NCBI RefSeq assembly: GCF_002150805.1
Contig: NZ_MTBA01000013.1
Coordinates: 62,001-126,000, forward strand
Direction: 5' to 3'
Length of the DNA stretch: 64,000 nt
Origin: Oceanospirillum sanctuarii
GTDB lineage: Bacteria > Pseudomonadota > Gammaproteobacteria > Pseudomonadales > Halomonadaceae
Positions 50,241-58,441 of this stretch are shown here, piece by piece. The notes beneath the pieces are model-generated. The model worked only from the letters and a program-made list of their open reading frames with translations, was not told the DNA's origin and searched no databases. Made by a program: the position numbers and the translations under genes. The stretch's first letter is position 1. Each line of letters starts with the position of its first letter.

Positions 50241-51359
50241 ATGTCTGTTCAGGTTACACGCCCTACTCATCTGATCGATCTGGCTGTTGGCCATCCGGAG
50301 CCGGATCTGCTGCCTGTTGATCTGCTTCGCCCCCTCACCCTTGAGACGCAAAACCTGACCTATGGTGAGCAGGCCGGAGCCGCGAGTTTCCGGCAACAAC
50401 TCGCAGGCTGGCTGACGGAGGATTACGGGCAGCAGATCAGCCGGGAAGAACTCTTAGTCACTAACGGCTCATCCAACGCGCTGGATATGATCTGCTCGCA
50501 GCTGACTTCAACCAGCCAAGCCAAACAAACGGTCTTGGTAGAAGACCCCAGCTATTTCATAGCCCTAAAGCTATTTAAAGCTCGTGGTTTTGAGGTTGTC
50601 GCCCTGCCGATGGACAACGAGGGTATTGAACTGAGCGCGCTGGAACAGGCGATCAAAGAGCACAGCCCGGCCTTTATCTACTCCATTCCGAGCTTTCATA
50701 ACCCGACAGGGCTGACCCAGAGTCATCAGCGCCGACAGGCACTGGTCAAACTCGCAAAGGATCATAACTGTCCGCTGATCGCCGATGAGGTGTATCAGTC
50801 GCTCTATTTTACCGACAAGCCTCCCGCGCCTTTGGCTTGCTACGATCGTTCGGCACCTGTTATCTCCATCGGGTCTTTCTCTAAGATTCTGGCACCGGGG
50901 CTGCGACTGGGCTGGATTCAGGGTAATGGTGAACTGTTTAACCAGTTAAGAAGCTCCGCACTATTACAAAGTGGCGGTGGACTGGCACCGATGACCTCTG
51001 CCTTAGTAGGTAACCTGATCGCCAAAGGTGATTTCCAGAGCAACCTTACCCTGTTACGGGAGACCTATTCTGCAAGGGCAGAAGTGCTTTATCAGGGCTT
51101 GAAATCCACCTTTGGAGATCGGATTCAGGTCAACAAACCTGAAGGCGGTTACTTTCTGTGGGTAACCTTTACCGATGGGCTGGATGTATCTGCCGCGCGG
51201 GAACAGGCCAGAAAAGAGGGAGTGAACTACCTGCCGGGCAATCTTTGCTCCGCTAATGGCGAGTTTAGCAACAGCATGCGGCTGTGCTTTGCCTGGTACA
51301 GTGAAGCGGAACTGAAAACCGCCTGTGAAAAGTTAAGTACTGCGTTGGCACTGGCCTAA
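50241..51359 (+). CDS. PLP-dependent aminotransferase (class I/II)
   Basis: This fold-type I aminotransferase has 372 residues. The PLP Lys lies in ISIGSFSKILAPGLRLGW, with SIPSFHNPTGLTQSHQRR and LIADEVYQSLY as the other cofactor-contact blocks. The N-terminus DLAVGHPEPDLLPVDLL resembles the MocR/2-aminoadipate aminotransferase group without the DNA-binding domain. The ATG at 50241 fits that start; an ATG at 50187 would add 18 unrelated residues. The substrate is unknown. Confidence 0.9.
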   Translation: MSVQVTRPTHLIDLAVGHPEPDLLPVDLLRPLTLETQNLTYGEQAGAASFRQQLAGWLTEDYGQQISREELLVTNGSSNALDMICSQLTSTSQAKQTVLVEDPSYFIALKLFKARGFEVVALPMDNEGIELSALEQAIKEHSPAFIYSIPSFHNPTGLTQSHQRRQALVKLAKDHNCPLIADEVYQSLYFTDKPPAPLACYDRSAPVISIGSFSKILAPGLRLGWIQGNGELFNQLRSSALLQSGGGLAPMTSALVGNLIAKGDFQSNLTLLRETYSARAEVLYQGLKSTFGDRIQVNKPEGGYFLWVTFTDGLDVSAAREQARKEGVNYLPGNLCSANGEFSNSMRLCFAWYSEAELKTACEKLSTALALA

Positions 51360-51365
51360 AAACGG

Positions 51366-51680
51366 CTACAGGTCAGCGATTTGGGACAGGGTTTCCGGAT
51401 GACGCTGAACCAATTTAAGTAGCGTTACAGCCTGACCATTTGGCGCACTTCGGCCTTGCTCCCAGTTTTCTAATGTACGGGATGATGTATGCAGTAATCG
51501 GGCAAACACTCCTCGTGACATATTAAACTGCTCACGAATACTGACGATCTCATCAGGGGAGATATTTAACTCACTGATGTCATTAACCTGATGAGTTTTT
51601 AGCGTAAGCTTGCCCTCTGAGTGTTCTTTAGCCTCAACAAGAGCAGAGCTTAACTCCGCAAATAGATCACGACTGCCCAT
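51366..51680 (-). CDS. higA: HTH antitoxin of a HigBA-type pair
   Basis: This 104-residue antitoxin has a C-terminal Cro/CI-type HTH (SIREQFNMSRGVFARLLHTSSRTLENWEQGRSAPNG), as in the HigA2/NadS family. It overlaps the toxin gene by 14 bases, with the toxin first, the HigBA order. It would neutralise the toxin and repress the operon through the inverted repeat at 52011-52053. The gene name is by family. Confidence 0.82.
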   Translation of the reverse strand: MGSRDLFAELSSALVEAKEHSEGKLTLKTHQVNDISELNISPDEIVSIREQFNMSRGVFARLLHTSSRTLENWEQGRSAPNGQAVTLLKLVQRHPETLSQIADL

Positions 51681-51999
51681 GGCGCCATGCCTCCATAAAA
51701 GCTTTTAACTGTTTCTTCTGATCAGCGGTTAAATCTGACATTTCATTCTTGCCATAAATCGTCAGCAGATAGAAACGTCGTTTTTCGTCGAGAAAGTAAT
51801 AGATAACACGGGAACCACCGCGCTTCCCTTTACCCTTACTGGCAACCCGTATCTTTCGCAAACCACCTGTGCCCTGAATAACGTCTCCCTGCTTAGGGTT
51901 AACCATAAGCTCAGCCTGAAAAAGGCGAAACTCATCATCAGTAAGGTATTCACTACGATACTTTTCAAATAGGGTTGATTCGACAAATACGCTTTTCAT
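51667..51999 (-). CDS. higB: RelE/HigB-type mRNA interferase toxin
   Basis: This 110-residue RelE/ParE-fold toxin has FVESTLFEKYRSEYLTDDEFRLFQAELM, GTGGLRKIRVASKGKGKRGGSRVIYYF and LLTIYGKNEMSDLTADQKKQLK, the diagnostic core of the HigB2/NadT family that cleaves mRNA on the ribosome. The catalytic basic residues in the KIRVASKGKGKRGGSR stretch appear intact. It is the first gene of the pair; the ATG is about 12 bases from the inverted-repeat operator. Confidence 0.85.
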   Translation of the reverse strand: MKSVFVESTLFEKYRSEYLTDDEFRLFQAELMVNPKQGDVIQGTGGLRKIRVASKGKGKRGGSRVIYYFLDEKRRFYLLTIYGKNEMSDLTADQKKQLKAFMEAWRHGQS

Positions 52000-52010
52000 T
52001 CAAAGAGTAT

Positions 52011-52053
52011 ACGCAGATCACGTATAGACGGCAAACCTATACGCGATCTACGT
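52011..52053. promoter_or_regulatory. Inverted-repeat operator of the toxin-antitoxin pair
   Basis: ACGCAGATCACGTATAG (52011-52027) and CTATACGCGATCTACGT (52037-52053) are inverted copies, matching 15 of 17 positions across a 9-base spacer, placed directly before the toxin start codon. This fits autoregulation by the antitoxin HTH. Confidence 0.75.
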
Positions 52054-52078
52054 ACCCGAATAAAAGTGAGCATTTGGC

Positions 52079-52603
52079 TCAGAGAAACGCCATTACTTCA
52101 TCAAAAGGGACATCGACCACTTCTGCCCGTAGCGTTCCGTTTACCGGGATCTCCAGCGGGTGGGTGGGAATACTGGACTGCAGCGGCTTACCCAGCGCAT
52201 TTTCCACCTGGTATTGGTAGACGGGATCCGTCTCGTCGTCATTAATCACTTCGTAATAACTGAAGTTCAGCCCTTCGATCCGCCCTCTTTCATCTTCATG
52301 GGACAGCCCGTAACAGGTGTTGATGATGATCTGCTCGTCGGTTTCCGTAACCTCACGGGAGATAATCGGCGTATGGCCTTCGTAACACTCAAACAGCAGC
52401 TCTGAAAAGTGATATTCGCTGTAACGGTGCAGCTTATCCGCGTCCGGTTCGGCATTCAGAGGGCGAAAATAAACGTAAGGTTCACACTCCTGCCCGTCAC
52501 GGTATTTCAGTTTGATGTAGTCGCCATACTGCTCCGAAATCTGAAAATCTGATGTCGGCAGCACCAACTCCTGATAGAAAAAAATATACTTAATATCATC
52601 CAT
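52079..52603 (-). CDS. Hypothetical protein, 174 residues, in the toxin-antitoxin patch
   Basis: Not recognised. It is an acidic soluble protein rich in Tyr and Glu (SEQYGDYIKLKYRDGQECEPYVYFRPLN, EDERGRIEGLNFSYYEVINDDETDPVYQYQVENALG). There is no signal peptide or membrane helix in the chosen form. The ATG at 52603 starts the compact domain; an upstream start at 52813 would add 70 unlikely residues. It lies between a HigBA pair and an orphan HicB, so it may be a defence or toxin-related gene, but nothing in the sequence proves it. Confidence 0.65.
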   Translation of the reverse strand: MDDIKYIFFYQELVLPTSDFQISEQYGDYIKLKYRDGQECEPYVYFRPLNAEPDADKLHRYSEYHFSELLFECYEGHTPIISREVTETDEQIIINTCYGLSHEDERGRIEGLNFSYYEVINDDETDPVYQYQVENALGKPLQSSIPTHPLEIPVNGTLRAEVVDVPFDEVMAFL

Positions 52604-52814
52604 AAAAAACCACAGAACTATTTGTTTTGATTGGAGAAAAGTAATCTCAATAAGACTGGAAAACCAGAGAGGTTTCACAGTTTTGTGACAGGTTACGGGA
52701 AAAGTCGAGCAAAAGCTCTTATAGGGTAAGGGATTCTTGGGTATGAAGTTAAGAGAAAGGAAAAAATTAGGGAAATTTGAGACTTGTACCCACGCTCTGT
52801 GTGAGTACATCAAG

Positions 52815-53216
52815 TCAACGATGAGCAGACATATACTCCGTTACCGCATGAGCCAGCAAGCCGGAACGAGTCTCACCGTGTTTTTTCGCGTACTGGTCGA
52901 CAGCATTCAGCAAGCGCTCCGGAATGGTGATGTTCACCCGTTTGGATTTCACCGGCAACTTAGAGAGATCAATATCCACCAGCGCCCAGATGCCATTCGA
53001 GTAATCTTTGTTCTGCTGATGAGCTTCCATAGAAGTCGGCACAGGAATCGCTTCGCCATCCATCAGCATCCCTTCCAGATGGCATTCAATGGCTTCCCGT
53101 GCCATATCGATGGCTTCTTCAAGGGTTTCTCCGGCAGAGAAGCATCCCTCTACATCCGGCACGGTCACACCATAATCAGAGTCGCTGTCTTTGTGAATAA
53201 CGATAGGGTATCTCAT
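52815..53216 (-). CDS. hicB: HicB-family antitoxin (orphan)
   Basis: This 133-residue HicB has the N-terminal partial RNase-H-like domain (YPIVIHKDSDSDYGVTVPDVEGCFSAGETLEEAIDMAREAIECHLEGM) and a C-terminal ribbon-helix-helix (RVNITIPERLLNAVDQYAKKHGETRSGLLAHAVTEYM) for DNA binding. It would normally pair with the small RNA-cleaving toxin HicA encoded just upstream. Here only the last codons of hicA remain at 53218-53283, so the antitoxin is orphaned. Confidence 0.9.
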   Translation of the reverse strand: MRYPIVIHKDSDSDYGVTVPDVEGCFSAGETLEEAIDMAREAIECHLEGMLMDGEAIPVPTSMEAHQQNKDYSNGIWALVDIDLSKLPVKSKRVNITIPERLLNAVDQYAKKHGETRSGLLAHAVTEYMSAHR

Positions 53217-53217
53217 A

Positions 53218-53283
53218 TTATCTCCACTCCCAGCCCGCCTGACGGTAGATACTGCGAACAGTGCCGATGGGGTAATAGTTAGA
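53218..53283 (-). pseudogene. hicA: Remnant of the hicA toxin gene (3' end)
   Basis: The 20 codons just before hicB read NYYPIGTVRSIYRQAGWEWR and stop. That closely resembles the C-terminus of HicA toxins, whose usual ending is a P(I/V)GTV-x-x-I-x-(K/R)QAG pattern. Upstream of this the frame runs into antisense-free, unrelated sequence that is the 3' end of the DUF2971 gene in another frame. The 5' part of hicA, including its catalytic His, is therefore missing, and the toxin is dead. Confidence 0.7.
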
Positions 53284-54217
53284 ACTTCCGCCGGTAAATA
53301 TCTTCCATTCCCTGCACATGATTTTCCAGTATTCCAGCTTCATGCAACATTCGATATGGGTTTTTCCTCGCGGCATATTGTCGGTGAGATTCATTAATTG
53401 AACACCAAGAACAGCAAGCTTCATCTTCAATAGACTCAGCCATGGGTTCCTTGCATTTTCGGCAGATTTTCTTTGATACAGAAATATCTTCTCCATCGAA
53501 AATAAAGACTGAACCGGCTTCATCTCGCATGTATTTGCTAGGAAAACTTTTCCCTATAAATGACTGGAAAAATCGACACCCAATCTTTGCTGCCAACTCT
53601 TTAGCTTGATCTATATAGTCCGGAGCAGCTTTTGCCCCTGAGATTATGGAAGTTACACACTCCAAGGGGACGAAAAAAATCATGTTCCCTTTCACATCCT
53701 CGACAAACTCGTTAGGTACGATCACTCTGCGCTCTTGCTCGTAACTCCAACATGTCTGCTTTGAAAAGTATGCAGAAGCCATTATCATTTTGTGAAGAAA
53801 AAAAGTGTGCCTTGGTTTACAGGTAGCGAATGCTCTCTGCAACGACGGGGTTATCTCCTTATTGGGTGTATCTGTGTAGGTTACATTAGCAATAGAAATA
53901 TCATCAAAACTCTTTTCAAGCTGCTCTTCATCAATCTCAATTACAAATCCCCTAGACGTGTGTGCATAGTGAGCCCACATGGGCACCACTACCGGACTTT
54001 GAGAGAAGCAAGTTGTAGGGCACTGAGGCATTTCACCAATAGACTCTTGATAAAACGCCAGAAGCTGGGGAGAGAGGTTTCTATCAATACTAAGAAATAG
54101 TTCGTAAGGATCGTTATAGTCTTCAGGGAGAGAACATTTAAACCCTACATACCCTTCTCGATTGAATGAGAGCTGCAAGATATCCGGCCCCATATATTTA
54201 TACAATTTCTTAGTCAT
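53279..54217 (-). CDS. DUF2971 domain protein with C-terminal zinc-ribbon-like motif (copy 2)
   Basis: This 312-residue protein shows DUF2971 landmarks: LYKYMGPDILQ, YNDPYELFLS, FSQSPVVVPMWAHYAHTSRGFVIEI and WSYEQERRVIV. Unlike copy 1 it ends with two Cys pairs (KICRKCKEP and ACCSWCSI), a probable zinc ribbon. It is AT-rich. Its stop codon falls at the break with the hicA remnant, so the gene seems to have replaced the rest of hicA. The function is unknown; location in a toxin-antitoxin patch suggests a conflict-related role (inference). Confidence 0.82.
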   Translation of the reverse strand: MTKKLYKYMGPDILQLSFNREGYVGFKCSLPEDYNDPYELFLSIDRNLSPQLLAFYQESIGEMPQCPTTCFSQSPVVVPMWAHYAHTSRGFVIEIDEEQLEKSFDDISIANVTYTDTPNKEITPSLQRAFATCKPRHTFFLHKMIMASAYFSKQTCWSYEQERRVIVPNEFVEDVKGNMIFFVPLECVTSIISGAKAAPDYIDQAKELAAKIGCRFFQSFIGKSFPSKYMRDEAGSVFIFDGEDISVSKKICRKCKEPMAESIEDEACCSWCSINESHRQYAARKNPYRMLHEAGILENHVQGMEDIYRRKF

Positions 54218-54521
54218 AAGAATCTAATCCCAAAATTTTCTCATCTAACCTACAGACTTCATACATAACCAAATATCAGGGAAAGGCTTCAATAAGAAAG
54301 GAACAAACTCCATCTCAGATCAGACCGCTTCCCTGCCCGCGCACCTGTGCTATAACCACCGGACCAAAACCCGGCTCTAAAATTCCACTTAGCATATCAG
54401 CTTATCCTTAATCAGATTGTGACAAAACCCAACCACAGCTAAAGTCGCACGCGCAGTGCCAAAACCTGCTAGAATCGCGCCTTTTATTTCTCTCGGCTAT
54501 CTCACTGGTACTCTGCACTCT

Positions 54522-55874
54522 ATGTCTTTTATCTCCCTTGGCCTGTCGGGCTTTTTCCAACGCGCGTTAGATGAACGGGGTTACGACACCCCTACGGATA
54601 TTCAGGCGCAGGCGATTCCTGCTGTGCTGGAAGGTCGTGATCTGCTGGCGGCGGCGGAAACCGGTTCCGGTAAGACGGCGGCGTTTGTTCTGCCCCTGCT
54701 GGAAAAGCTGCTGGACCATGAGGGGCTACGCAGCAATCAGGTTGCGTCTCTGGTGCTGGTGCCGACCCGTGAGCTGGCGGTTCAGGTAGAAGAAGCCGTA
54801 AAGGCGTACACCGCCTATTACCCGCGCCGGATCAAATCCCTTGCCGTGTACGGTGGTGTGTCTATTAATGCCCAGATGCAGGCGATGAAAGGCGGCTGTG
54901 ATCTGATGGTGGCAACGCCGGGTCGTCTGATCGATCTGATGGAAAAGAACGCAGTGCAGCTGGATCAGGTGCAGCATCTGGTGCTGGATGAAGCCGACCG
55001 CATGCTGGATCTGGGTTTTGCCGAGGAGCTGCAACAGGTGCTGAGTGCCCTTCCGGTGCAGCGCCAGAACCTGCTCTTCTCCGCGACCTTCCCGAGTGAA
55101 GTGGATGCCCTGATTGATCGCCTGCTGTTTAATCCGGTTAATATCGAGATCGAGCGGGAAAACAAGCTGCCGGACACCCTGATTCAGCGTCCGATTGAGG
55201 TCGATAAAGAACAACGTACCGCCCTGCTGCGTCACCTGATCGGTGAGATGAACGGTGCTCAGTTTCTGGTATTTGTTGCCAGCAAGCGTACTGCCGATAA
55301 CGTCACTGGCAAACTGAAAAAATATGGCTTCAGTGCCGAAACCCTACACGGAGACAAGGCTCAGAAAGAGCGTAACCGCTCACTGGCTGCTTTTAAGTCC
55401 GGTGAAATTCAGGTACTGATCGCTACCGATCTGGCCGCCCGGGGTATCGATATTCCGCAGCTGCCTTTTGTGGTCAACTATGACCTGCCCCGCTCTCCGG
55501 CTGACTATGTTCACCGCATTGGCCGTACCGCCCGTGCCGGTGAAGTGGGCACCGCGTTCAGCTTTATCGACCACGAAAGCGATGCTCACTTTAAGCTGAT
55601 CGTTAAACGCAACAACCTGGATATCACCCGCGAACAGATTGCAGGTTTCGAGAGAAGTGCTGAAGCGCCGGAAGGCACTGCACCAGCCAAAGGCCAGCCG
55701 CCGGTTAAAGGCAAACGTAAGAGCAAGAAAGACAAACTACGTGAAGCCGCCGCCCGTGAACAGGCTGCCCAGAACAGCACTAGCCAGAGTAGTGACAAAC
55801 GTAAAACTGCTAACCAAAACAGCAGCGACAAAGGCGGAAGCATCTGGGCTAAAGCCACTCTTAAGCGTCGCTAA
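54522..55874 (+). CDS. rhlE: DEAD-box ATP-dependent RNA helicase RhlE
   Basis: This 450-residue RNA helicase has the Q motif FQRALDERGYDTPTDIQAQAIP, motif I AAAETGSGKTAAF, motif II VLDEADRML, motif III SATFP, motif V TDLAARGIDI and motif VI HRIGRTARAG. The C-terminal tail from about residue 380 is basic and low in complexity, as in RhlE. The ATG at 54522 matches the family start (SFISLGLSG). It is involved in rRNA or mRNA remodelling. Confidence 0.94.
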   Translation: MSFISLGLSGFFQRALDERGYDTPTDIQAQAIPAVLEGRDLLAAAETGSGKTAAFVLPLLEKLLDHEGLRSNQVASLVLVPTRELAVQVEEAVKAYTAYYPRRIKSLAVYGGVSINAQMQAMKGGCDLMVATPGRLIDLMEKNAVQLDQVQHLVLDEADRMLDLGFAEELQQVLSALPVQRQNLLFSATFPSEVDALIDRLLFNPVNIEIERENKLPDTLIQRPIEVDKEQRTALLRHLIGEMNGAQFLVFVASKRTADNVTGKLKKYGFSAETLHGDKAQKERNRSLAAFKSGEIQVLIATDLAARGIDIPQLPFVVNYDLPRSPADYVHRIGRTARAGEVGTAFSFIDHESDAHFKLIVKRNNLDITREQIAGFERSAEAPEGTAPAKGQPPVKGKRKSKKDKLREAAAREQAAQNSTSQSSDKRKTANQNSSDKGGSIWAKATLKRR

Positions 55875-55934
55875 CCTATCCGGACGCTAAAACCGAGAAG
55901 CAGATACCAAGACAAAGCAAGACAAGGATGTTTT

Positions 55935-56783
55935 ATGTCTGATGCCAAGATCAGAGAATTAGCAAGCGCAGAGTCAAAGGATGGGGTTCAGGTTAATGCA
56001 GACCTGAGCCTGCTTCCACCATTAAGCTATCTGAGCCAACCTTTTAATCGTGGCTTACGGCTGGTTTTCAGCCTGATGTGGCGCTTTCGCTGGCTAACAT
56101 TAACACTGCTCGGCTTTGCCTATCTGGCAGGCATTGTGGTGATCAATATCCCTATGCTGGATATCCCGTCAGATACCTCCGCGCTGGTGGTGATGTCACC
56201 AATGATCATCCCACTATGGCTGTTGGCGGCCTATCTGTTACCTGCATTTCTGCTTCTGACCTTTTTTGCCCGCAACCCTAAAACACGGTTAGGTTTTACC
56301 TTATTGTTCAGCAATATGGTGCTGGTTCCGATACTGTCGTATCTGTTCAGTGATACCCGATTGCTGCTGATTGTGGGAGATAACGGATTTATTGCGCTCT
56401 TTATCGCTCTTTTTCTGGCGGTGCCCTGGCTCTATTTTCGCTATCGGGATCGACTGGAGAGACACGCCCACTGGAGTACACCGGCACTATTACTGGTGAT
56501 GGCGCTGCTTTACTGGGAGGGAGCAATCGGCTTCTCGACAACTCAGGTCACCCAAGAGCAATACACCCTCAGCGGCTGTAAGTCAGAGCGCCCGGTGAAT
56601 AAACATGGCGTGAAAGGAGATCCTGTCTGGAGCTGTCGGCTGGATCTCAGCCTGAATGGTTTTGAGTACTCCTTCCCGGATATGCGTTTGCCGGATATCT
56701 ACCTGAGCAAGGAAGGCCGTGATTCACCGGAGCGGCATCTGGAGATTCGCCACGGCCTGTTCGATCACTTTACTCTGAGATAA
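55935..56783 (+). CDS. Hypothetical integral membrane protein
   Basis: Not assigned to a family. This 282-residue protein has about five to six hydrophobic segments between residues 50 and 200 (LTLTLLGFAYLAGIVVINI, LWLLAAYLLPAFLLLTFFA, LLFSNMVLVPILSYL, FIALFIALFLAVPWLYF, PALLLVMALLYWEGAIGF) and a soluble C-terminal part (YTLSGCKSERPVNKHG, VWSCRLDLSLNGFEYSFPD) probably facing the periplasm. It follows rhlE after 60 bases, possibly co-transcribed. Confidence 0.72.
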   Translation: MSDAKIRELASAESKDGVQVNADLSLLPPLSYLSQPFNRGLRLVFSLMWRFRWLTLTLLGFAYLAGIVVINIPMLDIPSDTSALVVMSPMIIPLWLLAAYLLPAFLLLTFFARNPKTRLGFTLLFSNMVLVPILSYLFSDTRLLLIVGDNGFIALFIALFLAVPWLYFRYRDRLERHAHWSTPALLLVMALLYWEGAIGFSTTQVTQEQYTLSGCKSERPVNKHGVKGDPVWSCRLDLSLNGFEYSFPDMRLPDIYLSKEGRDSPERHLEIRHGLFDHFTLR

Positions 56784-56825
56784 GGTTCCTATCAGGGAGC
56801 CTGTTCAGGTAGGAAGAAGAATAGA

Positions 56826-58124
56826 TCAGGCGTGACAGAAGCCATTTTTACCGGATTTTTTCACCCGATACATCGCCTTGTCCGCACGCTTTATCATATC
56901 TTCCGAACAACAATCTCCCTCCGGATAGAGAGCAATCCCGATACTGGCTCCGACATTCACTTCTGCCTGAACACCACCATCGGTTTCAATCTGAAATACG
57001 GGTTTCAGAGTCTCCAGCACACAGGCCGCAACGTGTTCGGCATCCTGCGCCTGCTTAAGGTCGTTCAGCAGAATCAGAAACTCATCACCACCGATGCGGC
57101 CAACGGTATCAGACTCCCGAACCAGCGCCCGCAGGCGATGCCCTACTTCTACCAGAACCTGATCACCACAGGAGTGGCCGTAGTTGTCGTTTACCGCCTT
57201 AAAGCCATCCAGATCGACAAATAACAACCCAACCTTCTGGCGGCGACGATCCGCTTCCGCCATCGCCTGATTGAGACGATCTTTGCACAGGCGAATCACC
57301 GGCAATCCGGTCAGGGCGTCAAAGTGCGCCAGCTGTTTCAGCTCTTCCTGAGCGGCCTCAGCCGCTTTGATGGCATCATGCAGGTCGGTAACATCGTATT
57401 CGCTGACCAACAGGACATAATCCCCCGTGATCGGGTGGCGACTGGTTCGGATATCCACGTTATGGCGGCGTACCCCGTTGCGGGTGATCATCAGATGTTC
57501 CTGACAACCATCCTCTTTCGCCTGTCCCTGACTCAGACGGTGAAGCCCCTCTTCAGGATTGAGGAAACGACCCACAAAGGTGGAGAGGTTTTCCTGCTTG
57601 GGCTGATAACCATAGAGTTTGGCGGCAGCAGGATTTTCAAACAGAGGTTCGCCACCCATAGAAAAACTGGTGACAGAAACCGGGGTATAACGCACCGCTT
57701 CGGCAAACAGCAGCTGCTCCGGCTGCTCACCCAGATTCACGTTTTCAGAGATATAAGCCACGATACCTTTATGACGATCCGGCCCCAGCAGCACCGCTTT
57801 ATGGCGCATCAGCAACATACGGGGTTTGCCGTTGGGATAGGTTGTCCAGGGGTCAGTGGTCATGCCTTCAGCTGCAGCTTTGTAGAAGGTTTGTTCGGTG
57901 CGTTTGCGGGCACCTTCGGTATCCGCAGACAGATCTTTAGCGATCAGGTCTTCAACCTTTTCCAGCCCCCAGAACTCCAGAGCCTTGCTGTTGCCCCACC
58001 AGAAGCCGTGTACATCCAGATCGAAAATCCAGATGATATCGGGGACATGTTCCAGAATTTCGATCTGCTGATGGTTTTCAAAAACCGGCAGATGGCTGTA
58101 CTTATCAGATGCTTGTGCTGGCAT
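56826..58124 (-). CDS. PAS-GGDEF diguanylate cyclase
   Basis: This cytoplasmic 432-residue protein has two PAS-like segments (DIIWIFDLDVHGFWWGN near residue 30, VTSFSMGGEPLFENPAAAKLYGY near 155), a short coiled coil and a GGDEF domain (about 265-430) with intact IGGDEFLIL and the GYGHSCGDQ-type upstream motif NYGHSCGDQVL. It probably makes c-di-GMP. It is convergent with the upstream membrane-protein gene. Confidence 0.92.
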   Translation of the reverse strand: MPAQASDKYSHLPVFENHQQIEILEHVPDIIWIFDLDVHGFWWGNSKALEFWGLEKVEDLIAKDLSADTEGARKRTEQTFYKAAAEGMTTDPWTTYPNGKPRMLLMRHKAVLLGPDRHKGIVAYISENVNLGEQPEQLLFAEAVRYTPVSVTSFSMGGEPLFENPAAAKLYGYQPKQENLSTFVGRFLNPEEGLHRLSQGQAKEDGCQEHLMITRNGVRRHNVDIRTSRHPITGDYVLLVSEYDVTDLHDAIKAAEAAQEELKQLAHFDALTGLPVIRLCKDRLNQAMAEADRRRQKVGLLFVDLDGFKAVNDNYGHSCGDQVLVEVGHRLRALVRESDTVGRIGGDEFLILLNDLKQAQDAEHVAACVLETLKPVFQIETDGGVQAEVNVGASIGIALYPEGDCCSEDMIKRADKAMYRVKKSGKNGFCHA

Positions 58125-58441
58125 GACCTTCTCACTGAAACACTGCTAACCGAAAAATAACTAACCTGTAAGAAGATAAAAGTATTTCCATCAAATGGCG
58201 AGTAGAAACCGGTACTCTGCTGATTAAAAACAGCTTTCCCGCTGACCGGAAACAAGTTTTAAGCTTGAATCAGTGCACAATTCCGGTGAAAGCAGGTTGC
58301 CGCCTCCCGCAGGTTATCTGCTAGTATGCATCTTCTTTTGACTAATGACTCTAGCTGCAGCTTGTCTGGCCGTGCCCTATCAGTCATTTGCTTTTGGCCT
58401 TAACCGGCTAACGGGAATTTTTACTTTAGGATCATCAACTC
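58125..58441. other. Divergent intergenic region before the DUF2339 gene
   Basis: These 317 bases carry the start regions of two divergent genes. No repeat, RNA gene or clear operator is seen. A possible -10-like TAGTAT lies at about 58324. Confidence 0.4.
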
